Source: Planctomycetota bacterium
Lineage (GTDB): Bacteria; Planctomycetota; UBA1135; JADKAF01
Length of the DNA stretch: 64,000 nucleotides
NCBI GenBank assembly: GCA_016719295.1
Contig: JADKAF010000001.1
Location: 3,162,001 to 3,226,000, forward strand
Direction: 5' to 3'
Shown here piece by piece: positions 34,910 through 43,708 of the stretch. Position numbers and translations under genes: made by a program. The first letter of the stretch is position 1. Every line of letters starts with the position of its first letter. Under the pieces are notes generated by a model. That model had not been told where the DNA came from. It did no database searches and saw only the letters and a program-made list of their open reading frames with translations.

Positions 34910-37620
34910 CGTGGAACGAGCCCGTGCTGCTCGCGCTCGCGCTCCCGCTGCTCTGGGTCGCGCTGCGCACGAGAGCGACCGCGCTCGTGCGCGCGCTGCG
35001 CCTGTGCGTTGCGATCACCGCGGCGATTGCCCTCGCCGGACCGCGCTGCGAGCGCGGCGCGGATGGCGGCCATCTCTTCGTGCTCGTCGATCGCTCGCGG
35101 TCGATGCCGGGCTCGATCGAGCGCGAAGCGGAGGAGTGGATCGCGCGGGCCGAGGCGGCGCGGGGAGATCGCGATCACCTCGTCGTCCTCGAGTTCGGCG
35201 AGCGGGCGCGCCTCGCCTACGAAGGGCGCGGCGAAGAGCGCTTCCCCGGCTTCGCACCCTTCGCGGCGCGCGACGCGAGCGATCTGCATGCCGCGCTCGC
35301 GCTGGCGTTGAGCCTCGCCCCGCGCGAAGGGAGCGCGCGCCTCGCGATCCTCGGCGACGGCCGCGTCGATGGCGCGCGAGCACGCGAGCAGGCGCTCGCC
35401 GCCGCGGCGCGCGGCGTGGCGATCGACGTGCGCTGGATCGAGCGAGCGAGCGGCGAAGATGCCTCGGTGCGCGAGCTCGAGCTGCCGCTCGAGGTCGAGC
35501 GCGGCGCGCAGTTCTCGTTCGCGGGCTGGGTGCTGTGCGAGCAGCCGCGCGAGCTCAGCTGGGTGCTGCGGCGCGGCGAGCAGGAGCTCGCGCGTGAGAC
35601 GCGGCAGTTCGAACGCGGCTGGACGCGCCTCGAGCTGCGCGATCGCGTCGAGCGCGCCGGCATCGCGCGCTACGAGCTCGAGCTCCTCGGCGCCGCCGAT
35701 GCACGAGCGGAGAACGATCGCGCGACGGGCGCCGTGCGCGTGCTCGGCGCGCGCGGGATCCTCTTGCTGAACCAGACGGGCGAGCTCGGCGAGCTCGGAG
35801 CAGCGCTGCGCTCCGCCGACCTCGAGATCTCCGCCGCGCGCCCCGCCGACGTCGAGCTCTCGCCTGCGGCGCTGCGGAGCTATCGCGCGGTGCTGCTCGA
35901 CGATCTCCCGGCGTCTGCGTTCGGCCCGCATCTGCATCATCTCGCGCGCTACGTCGAGCAGGACGGCGGCGGCCTGCTGCTCGGCGGCGGCGAGCGGAGC
36001 TTCGGCCTCGGCGGCTACCACCTCTCCTCTCTCGATCCGGTGCTGCCGGTCTCGATGGAGCTCGAGAAAGATCGCCAGGGCTTCGGCCTCGCGTTGATCT
36101 GCTTGCTCGACAGCTCGGGCTCGATGAGCTCCAAGGTCGAGAGCGGTCGCACGAAGATGAGCCTCGCCGCGGAGGGCGCCGTCGCCGCGCTGAGCTTGCT
36201 CGGCCGGCTCGACGCCGGCGGCGCCATGCTCGTCGATACGGCGGCCGAGGAGATCCTGCCGATGGCGCCGATGATCTCGCGCGAGGCCGAGCTGGAGCGC
36301 CTCGCCGCGGCGCAGTCGAGCGGCGGCGGGATCTACGTCCGCACCGCGCTGGAAGCTGCGACGCGCTGGACGACGGCGCTCGGCGGCTACCGTCGCCACA
36401 TCGTGCTCTTCGCCGACGCGAGCGATGCGGAGCAGCAGGATGGGGTGGAGTCGATAGTGCGCGGGCTCGCGGAGCAGGGCATCACGCTCTCGGTGATCGC
36501 GCTGGGGAGCGAGGAAGATCCCGATGCGGAGTTCCTGCGTCAGTGCGCGAAGCTCGGCGGCGGAGGCTGCTGGTTCACCGCGCGTGCGGAGGAGCTGCCG
36601 CAGCTCTTCGCGCGCGAAGCGCTGGTCGCTTCGCGCGCGGCGTACGTGTCGGAGCCGACCGCGGTGCGAGCGCGTGACGAGCTGCTGCAGCTCGGCGACG
36701 TCCCGCGCGACGCGTTCCCCGCGGTGCCGGGCTACAACCGAGCGTTCCTCCGCGAAGGCGCGGTGCTCGGCGCGGCGACGTTCCCCGGCGAAGGCGAAGC
36801 GGAGGAAGATGCCGCGCCGATCCTGGCGTGGGCGTATCGCGGGCTCGGGCGCAGCGCCGCGTTCACCGCTCCGCTCAGCGGTCCCGCCGCGGGAGCGCTG
36901 CCCGCGTGGCCTGGCTACGCGCAGCTCTTCGCGCAGCTCGTGAGCTGGCTCGCGAGCGACGGCGAGGATCCGCGCTACGCCGCGCGCGTCGTGCGCCGCG
37001 GCGCCGATCTCGCGATCGAGCTAGAGCAGGAGCCCAGCCACGACGCGCCGCCGCTCGAGGCGCTGCACGTGGTGCTCCGCGAAGAGCGCGGCCGCACCCT
37101 CCGTGCCCCACTCGAGCCCGCGGGCGAACGCCGCTGGAGCGCCACGCTGCGACTCCCCGCGAGCGGCCTCTGGCTCGGCGTGGTCGAGCTCGGCGAACGC
37201 CGCTTCGTCACCCTGCCTCCGATCGCGCACAGCGGATCCTCCGAGCTCGAGCCGGCGCTCGATCCCGATGCCGGTCGCGCGCTGCTCACCGAGCTCGCCG
37301 CGCTGAGCGGTGGTCGCATCGATCCGCTGCCCGAACGCCTCTTCGAGATGCCGCGCCAGGGAACGAGCGGCGTCGACCTACGCGCTTGGTTCCTCTGGAC
37401 CGCGCTCGCGCTCTTCCTGCTCGAGATCGCGCGCCGCCGCCTCGGGCCCGCGGCGCCAGTAGAAGCTCCCGCGCTCCGGAAGCTCCGCTTCCCCACCCGC
37501 AAGCGCCGCACTTCACCCTCTCCTCCCGCCGCACCACCCGCCCCACCCACCCCCACGAGCACCCTCGACTCCGCCCTCCGCGACGCCCGCACCCGCGCCC
37601 GCCACCGCCTCAACCGCTGA
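34906..37620 (+). CDS. Large membrane protein with two VWA domains and a GATase1-like region
   Basis: A 904-aa protein. It has N-terminal TM helices, a first VWA with MIDAS VLVDRSRSMPGS, then a GATase1-like segment (about 280-370) with RAVLLDDLPASAFGPHLHH and YVEQDGGGLLLGGGERSF. A second VWA has CLLDSSGSMSSK and HIVLFADASDAEQQ. C-terminal beta domains and a final TM (AWFLWTALALFLLEIARRR) end in a basic tail. The arrangement matches the large VWA proteins next to BatA-like genes. It probably forms a complex with the preceding product. The stop codon TGA is immediately followed by a REP-like repeat (37621). Confidence 0.85.
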   Translation: MTWNEPVLLALALPLLWVALRTRATALVRALRLCVAITAAIALAGPRCERGADGGHLFVLVDRSRSMPGSIEREAEEWIARAEAARGDRDHLVVLEFGERARLAYEGRGEERFPGFAPFAARDASDLHAALALALSLAPREGSARLAILGDGRVDGARAREQALAAAARGVAIDVRWIERASGEDASVRELELPLEVERGAQFSFAGWVLCEQPRELSWVLRRGEQELARETRQFERGWTRLELRDRVERAGIARYELELLGAADARAENDRATGAVRVLGARGILLLNQTGELGELGAALRSADLEISAARPADVELSPAALRSYRAVLLDDLPASAFGPHLHHLARYVEQDGGGLLLGGGERSFGLGGYHLSSLDPVLPVSMELEKDRQGFGLALICLLDSSGSMSSKVESGRTKMSLAAEGAVAALSLLGRLDAGGAMLVDTAAEEILPMAPMISREAELERLAAAQSSGGGIYVRTALEAATRWTTALGGYRRHIVLFADASDAEQQDGVESIVRGLAEQGITLSVIALGSEEDPDAEFLRQCAKLGGGGCWFTARAEELPQLFAREALVASRAAYVSEPTAVRARDELLQLGDVPRDAFPAVPGYNRAFLREGAVLGAATFPGEGEAEEDAAPILAWAYRGLGRSAAFTAPLSGPAAGALPAWPGYAQLFAQLVSWLASDGEDPRYAARVVRRGADLAIELEQEPSHDAPPLEALHVVLREERGRTLRAPLEPAGERRWSATLRLPASGLWLGVVELGERRFVTLPPIAHSGSSELEPALDPDAGRALLTELAALSGGRIDPLPERLFEMPRQGTSGVDLRAWFLWTALALFLLEIARRRLGPAAPVEAPALRKLRFPTRKRRTSPSPPAAPPAPPTPTSTLDSALRDARTRARHRLNR

Positions 37621-37772
37621 AACCGAACGTACGGTGCCAGAGCGCGGTCTCAACGGCGTCAGCCGTTGAACCAGCAAGCCCTGCCTCCGGTTAGCAACCG
37701 AACGTACGGTGCCAGAGCAATTTTCTCCGGTTGCTAACCGGAGGAATTTGCTCTGGCACCGTACGTTCGGTT
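37621..37772. repeat. REP-like palindrome cluster filling the convergent gap (family 1)
   Basis: Three copies of a 23-base sequence starting AACCGAACGTACGGTGCC lie at 37621-37643, 37696-37718 and, inverted, 37750-37772. Copies two and three form a 77-bp palindrome with near-identical 38-base arms and a CTCCGG/CCGGAG core. A separate hairpin (CAACGGC-GTCA-GCCGTTG) lies at 37651-37668. On both strands the repeat begins directly after a gene's TGA stop, so TGA plus AACCGAACG occurs twice in opposite orientation. This looks like a REP element family, possibly acting also as a bidirectional terminator. Confidence 0.75.
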
Positions 37773-39224
37773 TCAGGAGAGGAGGGGGCGGACGACTTGG
37801 CCGTGGACGTCGGTGAGGCGGAAGTCGCGGCCTTGGAAGCGCGCGGTGAGGCGCTCGTGGTCGAGGCCGAGCGTGTGCAGCATCGTCGCCTGCACGTCGT
37901 GGACGTGAACGGCGTCGGGATGCGGGTCGTCCTTCGTCGGGCGCAGGATGTGGCCGCTGCGGTCGACGACGTTGTAGCCCCACTCGTCGCTCGCGCCGAA
38001 GCTCGTGCCACCGCGGATGCCGGCGCCGGCGAGCCAGATCGAGAACGCGTTGCCGTGGTGATCGCGGCCGTGCTCCTTCGCGTTGGGGTCGCCTTGGCAG
38101 AACGGCGTGCGTCCGAACTCTCCGCCCCACACGACGAGCGTGTCCTCGAGCAGGCCGCGTTGCTTGAGATCGAGCACGAGCGCGGCCGAGGGCTGATCCG
38201 TGTCGCGGCACTGGATCTCGAGCTGGGTCGGGAGATTGCGATGCTGGTCCCAGCCCGCGTGGAGGAGCTGCACGCAGCGCGCACCGCGTTCGAGCAAGCG
38301 CCGCGCGAGCAGGCAGTTCTGCGCGTAGGAGCCGCGGCGCCGCACATCGGGACCGTAGAGCGCGAGCACGTGCTCCGGCTCCGTCGAGAGATCCTGTAGC
38401 TCGGGCACCGTCTCCTGCATGCGCAGCGCGAGCTCGGCCTGCCGCGTGCGCGCTTCGATCTCCGGATCGTGCAGCTCGTGCAGATGCGCTTCGTTCAACG
38501 CGCGGAGATCGCTGACCAGCTCCGCGCGCTGCGCCGCCGAGATGCCCGGCGGATTCGAGAGATAGGGCACCGGGTCGCCTTGCCCGTGCAGCTTCACCCC
38601 CTGCAGCGCCGACGAGAGGAACCCGCTGCCCCAGTAGTGATCGTAGAGGAGCTGCCCGCACGAGTTCTCGCGATCGCGCGAGGTGAGGACCAAGAACGCG
38701 GGCAGAGAGTCGTTCTCGCTCCCGAGCGCGTGCGCGACCCACGCGCCGAAGCTCGGCCGCCCCGGCTGCTGATGCCCGGTGAGCCAGAGCGTCATCGCCG
38801 GCGCGTGATTGATCGCCTCGCTGTAGCAGGAGCGCACGACGCAGATCCGATCCGCGATCGAGCCCGTGTGCGGCAGCAGCGTCGAGAGCTCGAGCCCGCA
38901 CTCGCCGTAGCGACGGAACGGACGCAGCGACGGCAGCAGCGGGAACTTCGCCTGCCCCGCCGTCATCGTCGTCAAGCGCTGCCCGCCGCGCACCTCGGCC
39001 GGCAGCTCTTGCCCGCGGTCGCTCTCGAGCCGTGGCTTCCGATCGAAGAGATCGACGTGCGAGGGCGCGCCTCCGTGGAGCATCCACACCACGCGCCGCG
39101 CGCGCGGCGCGAAGTGCGGACCGCGCGCTCCGTCGCGCGCGAGGGCACCGCGCCCGAGTCCTAGCCCTCCGAGCGAAGCGCCGAGCGCGGTGCGCAAGAA
39201 GTCGCGTCGAGTAGCGTGACTCAT
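37773..39224 (-). CDS. DUF1501 secreted protein, first copy (Tat signal)
   Basis: A 483-aa protein of the planctomycete DUF1501 family (arylsulfatase-like fold). The N-terminus has a Tat-type signal (MSHATRRDFLRTALGASLGGLGLG). Conserved segments follow: RRVVWMLHGGAPSHVDLFDR, YSEAINHAPAMTLWLTGHQQPGRPSFGAW, YGPDVRRRGSYAQNCLLARRL, GWDQHRNLP, VVWGGEFGRTPF and GRDHHGNAFSIWLAGAGIRG, ending HDVQATMLHTLGLDHERL. Asp/His clusters in these motifs suggest a metal site, but the true activity of the family is not established. Co-translated with the DUF1549/DUF1553 gene (4-base overlap). Confidence 0.93.
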   Translation of the reverse strand: MSHATRRDFLRTALGASLGGLGLGRGALARDGARGPHFAPRARRVVWMLHGGAPSHVDLFDRKPRLESDRGQELPAEVRGGQRLTTMTAGQAKFPLLPSLRPFRRYGECGLELSTLLPHTGSIADRICVVRSCYSEAINHAPAMTLWLTGHQQPGRPSFGAWVAHALGSENDSLPAFLVLTSRDRENSCGQLLYDHYWGSGFLSSALQGVKLHGQGDPVPYLSNPPGISAAQRAELVSDLRALNEAHLHELHDPEIEARTRQAELALRMQETVPELQDLSTEPEHVLALYGPDVRRRGSYAQNCLLARRLLERGARCVQLLHAGWDQHRNLPTQLEIQCRDTDQPSAALVLDLKQRGLLEDTLVVWGGEFGRTPFCQGDPNAKEHGRDHHGNAFSIWLAGAGIRGGTSFGASDEWGYNVVDRSGHILRPTKDDPHPDAVHVHDVQATMLHTLGLDHERLTARFQGRDFRLTDVHGQVVRPLLS

Positions 39225-41182
39225 GGACGGCAGAGCCCCTCATCGAGGTTCAACACGAGCAGCGCAAGCGCGGACCACGCGGCGAGCTCGACCGGAGCGA
39301 GCTCCGTTGGCGGCGGCTCGAAGCCGACGGCCAGCAGCGCGCTCGCGGCCGCGGGATCGGCGGCGTAGCGCGCGCGTTCGCGGTGGAGAGCGGAACGAAG
39401 TCGCAGCATCTCGAGCTCGCGCGGAGCGCGCAGCGTGGCGCGCTCGAAGAGCGTCGCGAGGCGCTCGTCATCGGTCGATGCCGCCTCGAAGACTCGGCTC
39501 GCCAAGACGCGCGCGGCCTCGACGTAGGTCGGGTCGTTCCAGAGCACGAGCGAGTGCAGCGGCGTGTTCGTGCGCAGCGGTCGCACCACGCAGCTCTGCC
39601 GATGCGCGGCGTCGAAGAGCGCGGGCGGCATCACCGTGCGCCGCCAGAACGAGTACAGCGTGCGCCGGCGGTTCTGCTCGCGCGTGGTGGCCGGATAGTC
39701 GAAGACCTCGAAGCTGACGTCCTTCCAGAGTCCCGCGGGATGGTAGGGATAGACGGGCAATCCGCCGACGCGCGGATCGAGGAGACCGGCCAGCGCGAGC
39801 GCGCGATCGCGCAAGGCGAAGCTCGAGAGACGGTGGCGCGAGCTGCGCGCATAGAGGCGGTTCTGCGGATCGCGCTCGGCGCTACGCGCGCTCGCGCGAG
39901 AGCTGCGCTGATAGGTCTGGCTCGCGAGCAGAGTACGCAGCAGGGAACGTTGATCGAAGTCGCTCGCGACGAGCTCGCAGGCGAGCCACTCGAGCAGCTC
40001 GGGGTGCGTCGGCCGCTCGCCCGCGAGCCCGAAGTCCTCGGGAGTTCCCACGAGCCCGCGGCCGAAGAGCTGCTGCCACGCTCGATTGGCCTGCACACGC
40101 GCGAAGAGCGGGTTCTCGCGCGAGGCGATCCAGCGCGCGAGGCCGAGGCGATTCTTCGGTGCGTCCGCGGGCAGCGCTCCGAGGGCCCGCGGCACCGCCG
40201 GTGCGAGCGGCTCCCCCACCGGCTTGTCGTACGCGCCGCGCTCGCGGAGCTTCGTCTCGCGCGGCGTCGCACGATCGCCGGCGATCATGACCAGAGGTGC
40301 CTCGCCGCCGCAGAGCTCCTTCCACTGCGGCAGCTCGAGCCACGGCTTCTCGAGCTGGTACTGGTGGTAGCTGTTCCGCCGATTCGCGTCGACGGTGCCG
40401 TCCTCGTCCAGATTGTCGAAGAAGGCGAAGAGCTCGTAGTACTCGCGCTGCGAGACGGGATCGAGCTTGTGATCGTGGCACTGCGCGCACGCCACCGTGA
40501 GCCCGAGGAAGCTCGTGGCCACGGTGTTCACGCGATCGACCACGTAGCCGAAGCGCACTTCCTCAGGGATCGCCCCGCCCTCGTTGTTGAGCGGGTTCAT
40601 GCGGAGGAACGCGGTCGCGAGTCGCTGCGTCTCGTTCGCCTCGGGCAGCAGATCGCCCGCGATCATCTCGACCACGAGCTCGTCGAGCGGTCGATTCGCA
40701 TGCAGAGCGTCCACGATCCAATCGCGCCACGGCCAGGCATAGCGATCGCCGTCGTTCTGATAGCCGTTGCTGTCGGCGTAGCGCGCGGCGTCGAGCCAGG
40801 CGAGTGAATAGTGCTCCGCGTGCGCTGGCGAGTCGAGCAGGCGTTCGACGAGCGCCTCGTACGCGGCGGTGCTCGGCGCGGCCTCGAACGCGCGCAGCTC
40901 TTCAGGCGTCGGCGGCAGCCCCGTGAGATCGAGCGCCACGCGAGCGGCGAGCTCGCGCGGCGTCGCGCGCTCCACCGGTTCCAACCCCGCGGCCAAGAGC
41001 TCCGCCTGCACGAAGCGATCGATCGGACCGAGGGCCGCCTGCTCCGGCCCGAGCTCCGGCACCGCGGGGCGCGCGAGCGGACGGAAGGCCCAATGAAGCT
41101 CTTGCGCGACGACACCTCTGGCGCCGAACCAGACCAGCGCGAGGCAAGCGAGTACGGCGGGATCCCGGAGCATGCGGCGCAT
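39221..41182 (-). CDS. DUF1549 (PSCyt2) + DUF1553 (PSD1) protein without an N-terminal cytochrome domain
   Basis: A 653-aa exported protein. After the signal (about 1-27, ending GVVAQ) comes DUF1549 with the heme-like motif ACAQCHDHKLDPVSQREYY, LDLTGLPPTPEELRAFE and WLDAARYADSNGY, then DUF1553 with FARVQANRAWQQLFGRGLV, GTPEDFGLAGERPTHPELL and YSFWRRTVMPPALFDAAHR. It lacks the PSCyt1 c-type domain (CxxCH near the N-terminus) that usually precedes these, so it is the short form. MRRMLRDP (41182) is used; MLRDP (41173) is an alternative start. Paired with the DUF1501 protein, presumably as one surface machine. Confidence 0.92.
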   Translation of the reverse strand: MRRMLRDPAVLACLALVWFGARGVVAQELHWAFRPLARPAVPELGPEQAALGPIDRFVQAELLAAGLEPVERATPRELAARVALDLTGLPPTPEELRAFEAAPSTAAYEALVERLLDSPAHAEHYSLAWLDAARYADSNGYQNDGDRYAWPWRDWIVDALHANRPLDELVVEMIAGDLLPEANETQRLATAFLRMNPLNNEGGAIPEEVRFGYVVDRVNTVATSFLGLTVACAQCHDHKLDPVSQREYYELFAFFDNLDEDGTVDANRRNSYHQYQLEKPWLELPQWKELCGGEAPLVMIAGDRATPRETKLRERGAYDKPVGEPLAPAVPRALGALPADAPKNRLGLARWIASRENPLFARVQANRAWQQLFGRGLVGTPEDFGLAGERPTHPELLEWLACELVASDFDQRSLLRTLLASQTYQRSSRASARSAERDPQNRLYARSSRHRLSSFALRDRALALAGLLDPRVGGLPVYPYHPAGLWKDVSFEVFDYPATTREQNRRRTLYSFWRRTVMPPALFDAAHRQSCVVRPLRTNTPLHSLVLWNDPTYVEAARVLASRVFEAASTDDERLATLFERATLRAPRELEMLRLRSALHRERARYAADPAAASALLAVGFEPPPTELAPVELAAWSALALLVLNLDEGLCRP

Positions 41183-41203
41183 GCTAGATCCGCTCCCCGC
41201 GGC

Positions 41204-41285
41204 CGTCGATCAAATCGGGGTCAGACCCCTGTCTGATCGACGAGCTCGTCGATCAGACAGGGGTCTGACCCCGATTTGATCGACG
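41204..41285. repeat. Perfect 82-bp palindrome of two head-to-head GGGGTCAGACCCC repeats (family 2)
   Basis: The left arm (41204-41244) is the exact reverse complement of the right arm (41245-41285), centred in GAGCTC. Each arm contains a smaller palindrome, GGGGTCAGACCCC, bordered by GATC-type ends (CGTCGATCAAATC ... TGATCGACGAG). It occupies most of the gap between the divergent PSD1 and carboxypeptidase-regulatory genes and may overlap their promoters. Related copies occur at 43696-43913. A perfect palindrome of this length suggests recent duplication or active maintenance. Confidence 0.85.
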
Positions 41286-41338
41286 TGAATCTCGTTCCAG
41301 CGCTAACGTTGCTCCAGGCGTGGCCTCTGAGGCGCACG

Positions 41339-43708
41339 ATGTCCCGGCAACCATTCCTCGCGGCCACGGCCGCCCTGCTCCTCGCTCTCGCCGCACTCGG
41401 CGTCTGGCTCGCACTCTCGAGCTCGGGCGCGAGCCGATCCTCGGCAGGATCTCTGACGAGCACGCCGACGGAGCCGCTCGCAGCGGAGGAGCTGCGAGCG
41501 AGGGCGCGCGCGAACGAGGCACCTTCCATCCTGCGAGGCGACGCAGAGCGCGATGGCGTCGCTCCGTCGGCGCACGCGTCGAGCTCGTCCGCGGGCGCGA
41601 GTCTCGCGCTCGACGTCGTCTGGGAACCCGAGCGAACGCCGGCCGCCGAGATCGAGCTCGAGCTGCACTGCGCGGCCGACGGGTTCAGCGCGGCGCCGCG
41701 CTTCCTGCGCAGCGATGAGAAGGGGCAAGCTCGCTGGGACGACCTGCCGGCGGGCTCCTGCACGGTGCGCAGCCAGCTCGGTGGATGGCTGGAGCTCGAG
41801 CTCACGGCCGGCGAGGAGACGCGCGCGCGCTTCGCGCTCGAAGTCGGGCCGACGATCGCGGGGCGCGTGATCGACGACGCGGGGCTGCCCGTGGCCGACG
41901 CGGAGATCTGGCTCGGGGCCGAAGGGCATCCGATGATCGGCGGCGTGGTCGCGCATTCGCTCTCGAACGGCAGCTTCACGCTGCGCACCGCGAGCGACTC
42001 GCTCTGCGTCGGCGCGCGGAAGGCCGGCTATCGCGTCTCCTCCGTCGTCGACATCGACGCGCACGCGACCGCGGAGGTCGAGCTCGTGCTGACGCGCGGA
42101 GCGGCCGCACTCGTCGGCCGCGTGCGCGCGAAGGGAGAACCTCTCGCGGGCGCCGCGATCGTCGTCGGCAGCGCGCGACACGCGACGATCGATCGCGATG
42201 CCGAGGGGCGCTTCCGCTTCGAAGCCTCGGCGCTCGAGGCGCGCAGCGCCGCCGATGGCTGGTTCGCGATCGAGGGGCTCGCGCCGGGGACGCATGAGCT
42301 GCGGGTGCGCGCCGTCGGCCATGCCGCGTGGCTCGCGACGCGCGAGCTCGCCCTCGGCGAGCGCGCGACGCTCGAGATCGAGCTCGCGCCGGAGGCCGTA
42401 CTCCTCGGTCGCGTGGTGAGCACCGCAGGAGAGCCGCTCGCGGGAGCGTGGATCCGCAGCGGCCATGAACGACATCACATCCTGCATCGTGCACGCCTCT
42501 TCGTCGCGCAGAGCGATGCGCAGGGCTTCTTCCGCATCGGCGAGCTGCCGGAGGGCGAGCGCGAGTTCGAGGCCGAGCTCCATGGCTTCGCACCGGAACG
42601 CGCGACTTTTCACCTCCAGGCGGGAGCGACGACGGAGTGGAACCTCCGCTTCGGTGCGGGGGCGGCGCTGCGCGGTCGCGTGGTGGACGAGCACGACGCG
42701 CCGTTGGTGGGCTGGCAGGTTCATCTCTATCGCGCGGCGCGGAGCGATGCGGGGATCTCGCAGTCGATCGACACGGACGAGAGCGGGCGCTTCGCCTTCG
42801 CGGGACTCGGCGACGTGGAGCATCAGCTCCAGATCTTCGATCCCGCGGCGCGACCGCTGCACCCTTCGCTGGTGCAGCCGCAGATCCGGCCGAGCGAGGA
42901 AGAGCTGCGCTTCGTCATCGCGCCCGAAGCGCGTGCGACGGCCCGCGTGATCGGCCGCTTGGTCGACGCCAGCGGCGCTGCCGCGGCCGGCGCCGAGATC
43001 TTCGTCGAGACCGCAGAGAAGCAGCCCATCGGTCGACAGCTCGCCAACGCCGAGGGCCGCTTCGAGCTGGGCCCGCTGCGCCCCGGCAGCTATCGCGCGG
43101 TGGCCGCGGGGCCGAGCCTGCCGGAGCTCCGCTTCCCCCCGCTCGAGCTCGAGCTCCGCGAGACGCTCGACGTGGGCGAGCTCCGCTTCGCCGCGCCCGC
43201 CGAGCTCGAGGTCGCGATCGAGATCGACGACGAACGCGAGCGCGCGAACGTGCGCTTCGAGCTCTGGCAAGGCGATCGCTGGGTCGACGATCTGGCACTC
43301 GACGAGCGCTTCGCGCGCCATCGCGGGCTCTCGGCCGGCAGCTACGAGCTCCGCCTCGGAGCCCCGGGCCTCTACGCCGAGCCGCTCGCCGTCGAGCTGC
43401 GCGCCGGCGAGACCACGCGCGTCATGCGACGCGTCGAACGCGGCGCGGTCGTCACGCTGCACTTCCGCACCGCGACCGAGCGGAGCTTCGAGCCGCGAGC
43501 GCGCTTCCGCGTGCGCAGCTCCGCCGGCCAGGAGATCTACGGCTTCGACCTCGCGCGCCTCGCCAGCGAGGGGCTCACGATCCGCACGACGCTGCGCGCC
43601 GGTACCTATCGCGCCGAGCTGCACCACGAGGGAACGCTGCTCGCCGAAGCGCCCCTCGACGTTCTCCCCTCGCTCTCCCCTCTCGAAGCCACCCTGTCGA
43701 TCAAGTAG
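41339..43708 (+). CDS. Secreted protein with multiple carboxypeptidase-regulatory-like beta domains
   Basis: A 789-aa protein with an N-terminal signal or TM (RQPFLAATAALLLALAALGVW). It is built from several beta-sandwich domains of the CarboxypepD_reg type: GRVIDDAGLPVADAEIWLG, GRVRAKGEPLAGAAIVVG, GRVVSTAGEPLAGAWIRSG, GRVVDEHDAPLVGWQVHLY and GRLVDASGAAAAGAEIFVE, each followed by a (G/A)xFxxxxLxxGxxxL strand. There is no catalytic motif. The final residues (LPSLSPLEATLSIK) and TAG stop fall where a REP-like repeat begins. The ATG at 41339 is chosen because upstream sequence lies in the palindrome. Likely a cell-surface or matrix protein. Confidence 0.85.
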   Translation: MSRQPFLAATAALLLALAALGVWLALSSSGASRSSAGSLTSTPTEPLAAEELRARARANEAPSILRGDAERDGVAPSAHASSSSAGASLALDVVWEPERTPAAEIELELHCAADGFSAAPRFLRSDEKGQARWDDLPAGSCTVRSQLGGWLELELTAGEETRARFALEVGPTIAGRVIDDAGLPVADAEIWLGAEGHPMIGGVVAHSLSNGSFTLRTASDSLCVGARKAGYRVSSVVDIDAHATAEVELVLTRGAAALVGRVRAKGEPLAGAAIVVGSARHATIDRDAEGRFRFEASALEARSAADGWFAIEGLAPGTHELRVRAVGHAAWLATRELALGERATLEIELAPEAVLLGRVVSTAGEPLAGAWIRSGHERHHILHRARLFVAQSDAQGFFRIGELPEGEREFEAELHGFAPERATFHLQAGATTEWNLRFGAGAALRGRVVDEHDAPLVGWQVHLYRAARSDAGISQSIDTDESGRFAFAGLGDVEHQLQIFDPAARPLHPSLVQPQIRPSEEELRFVIAPEARATARVIGRLVDASGAAAAGAEIFVETAEKQPIGRQLANAEGRFELGPLRPGSYRAVAAGPSLPELRFPPLELELRETLDVGELRFAAPAELEVAIEIDDERERANVRFELWQGDRWVDDLALDERFARHRGLSAGSYELRLGAPGLYAEPLAVELRAGETTRVMRRVERGAVVTLHFRTATERSFEPRARFRVRSSAGQEIYGFDLARLASEGLTIRTTLRAGTYRAELHHEGTLLAEAPLDVLPSLSPLEATLSIK

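Noticed and set aside
41303..43627. Long minus-strand open frame opposite the carboxypeptidase-regulatory gene
   Set aside because: Shadow frame with Arg/Glu/Ala-rich translation and no recognisable domain; the plus frame has repeated beta domains.
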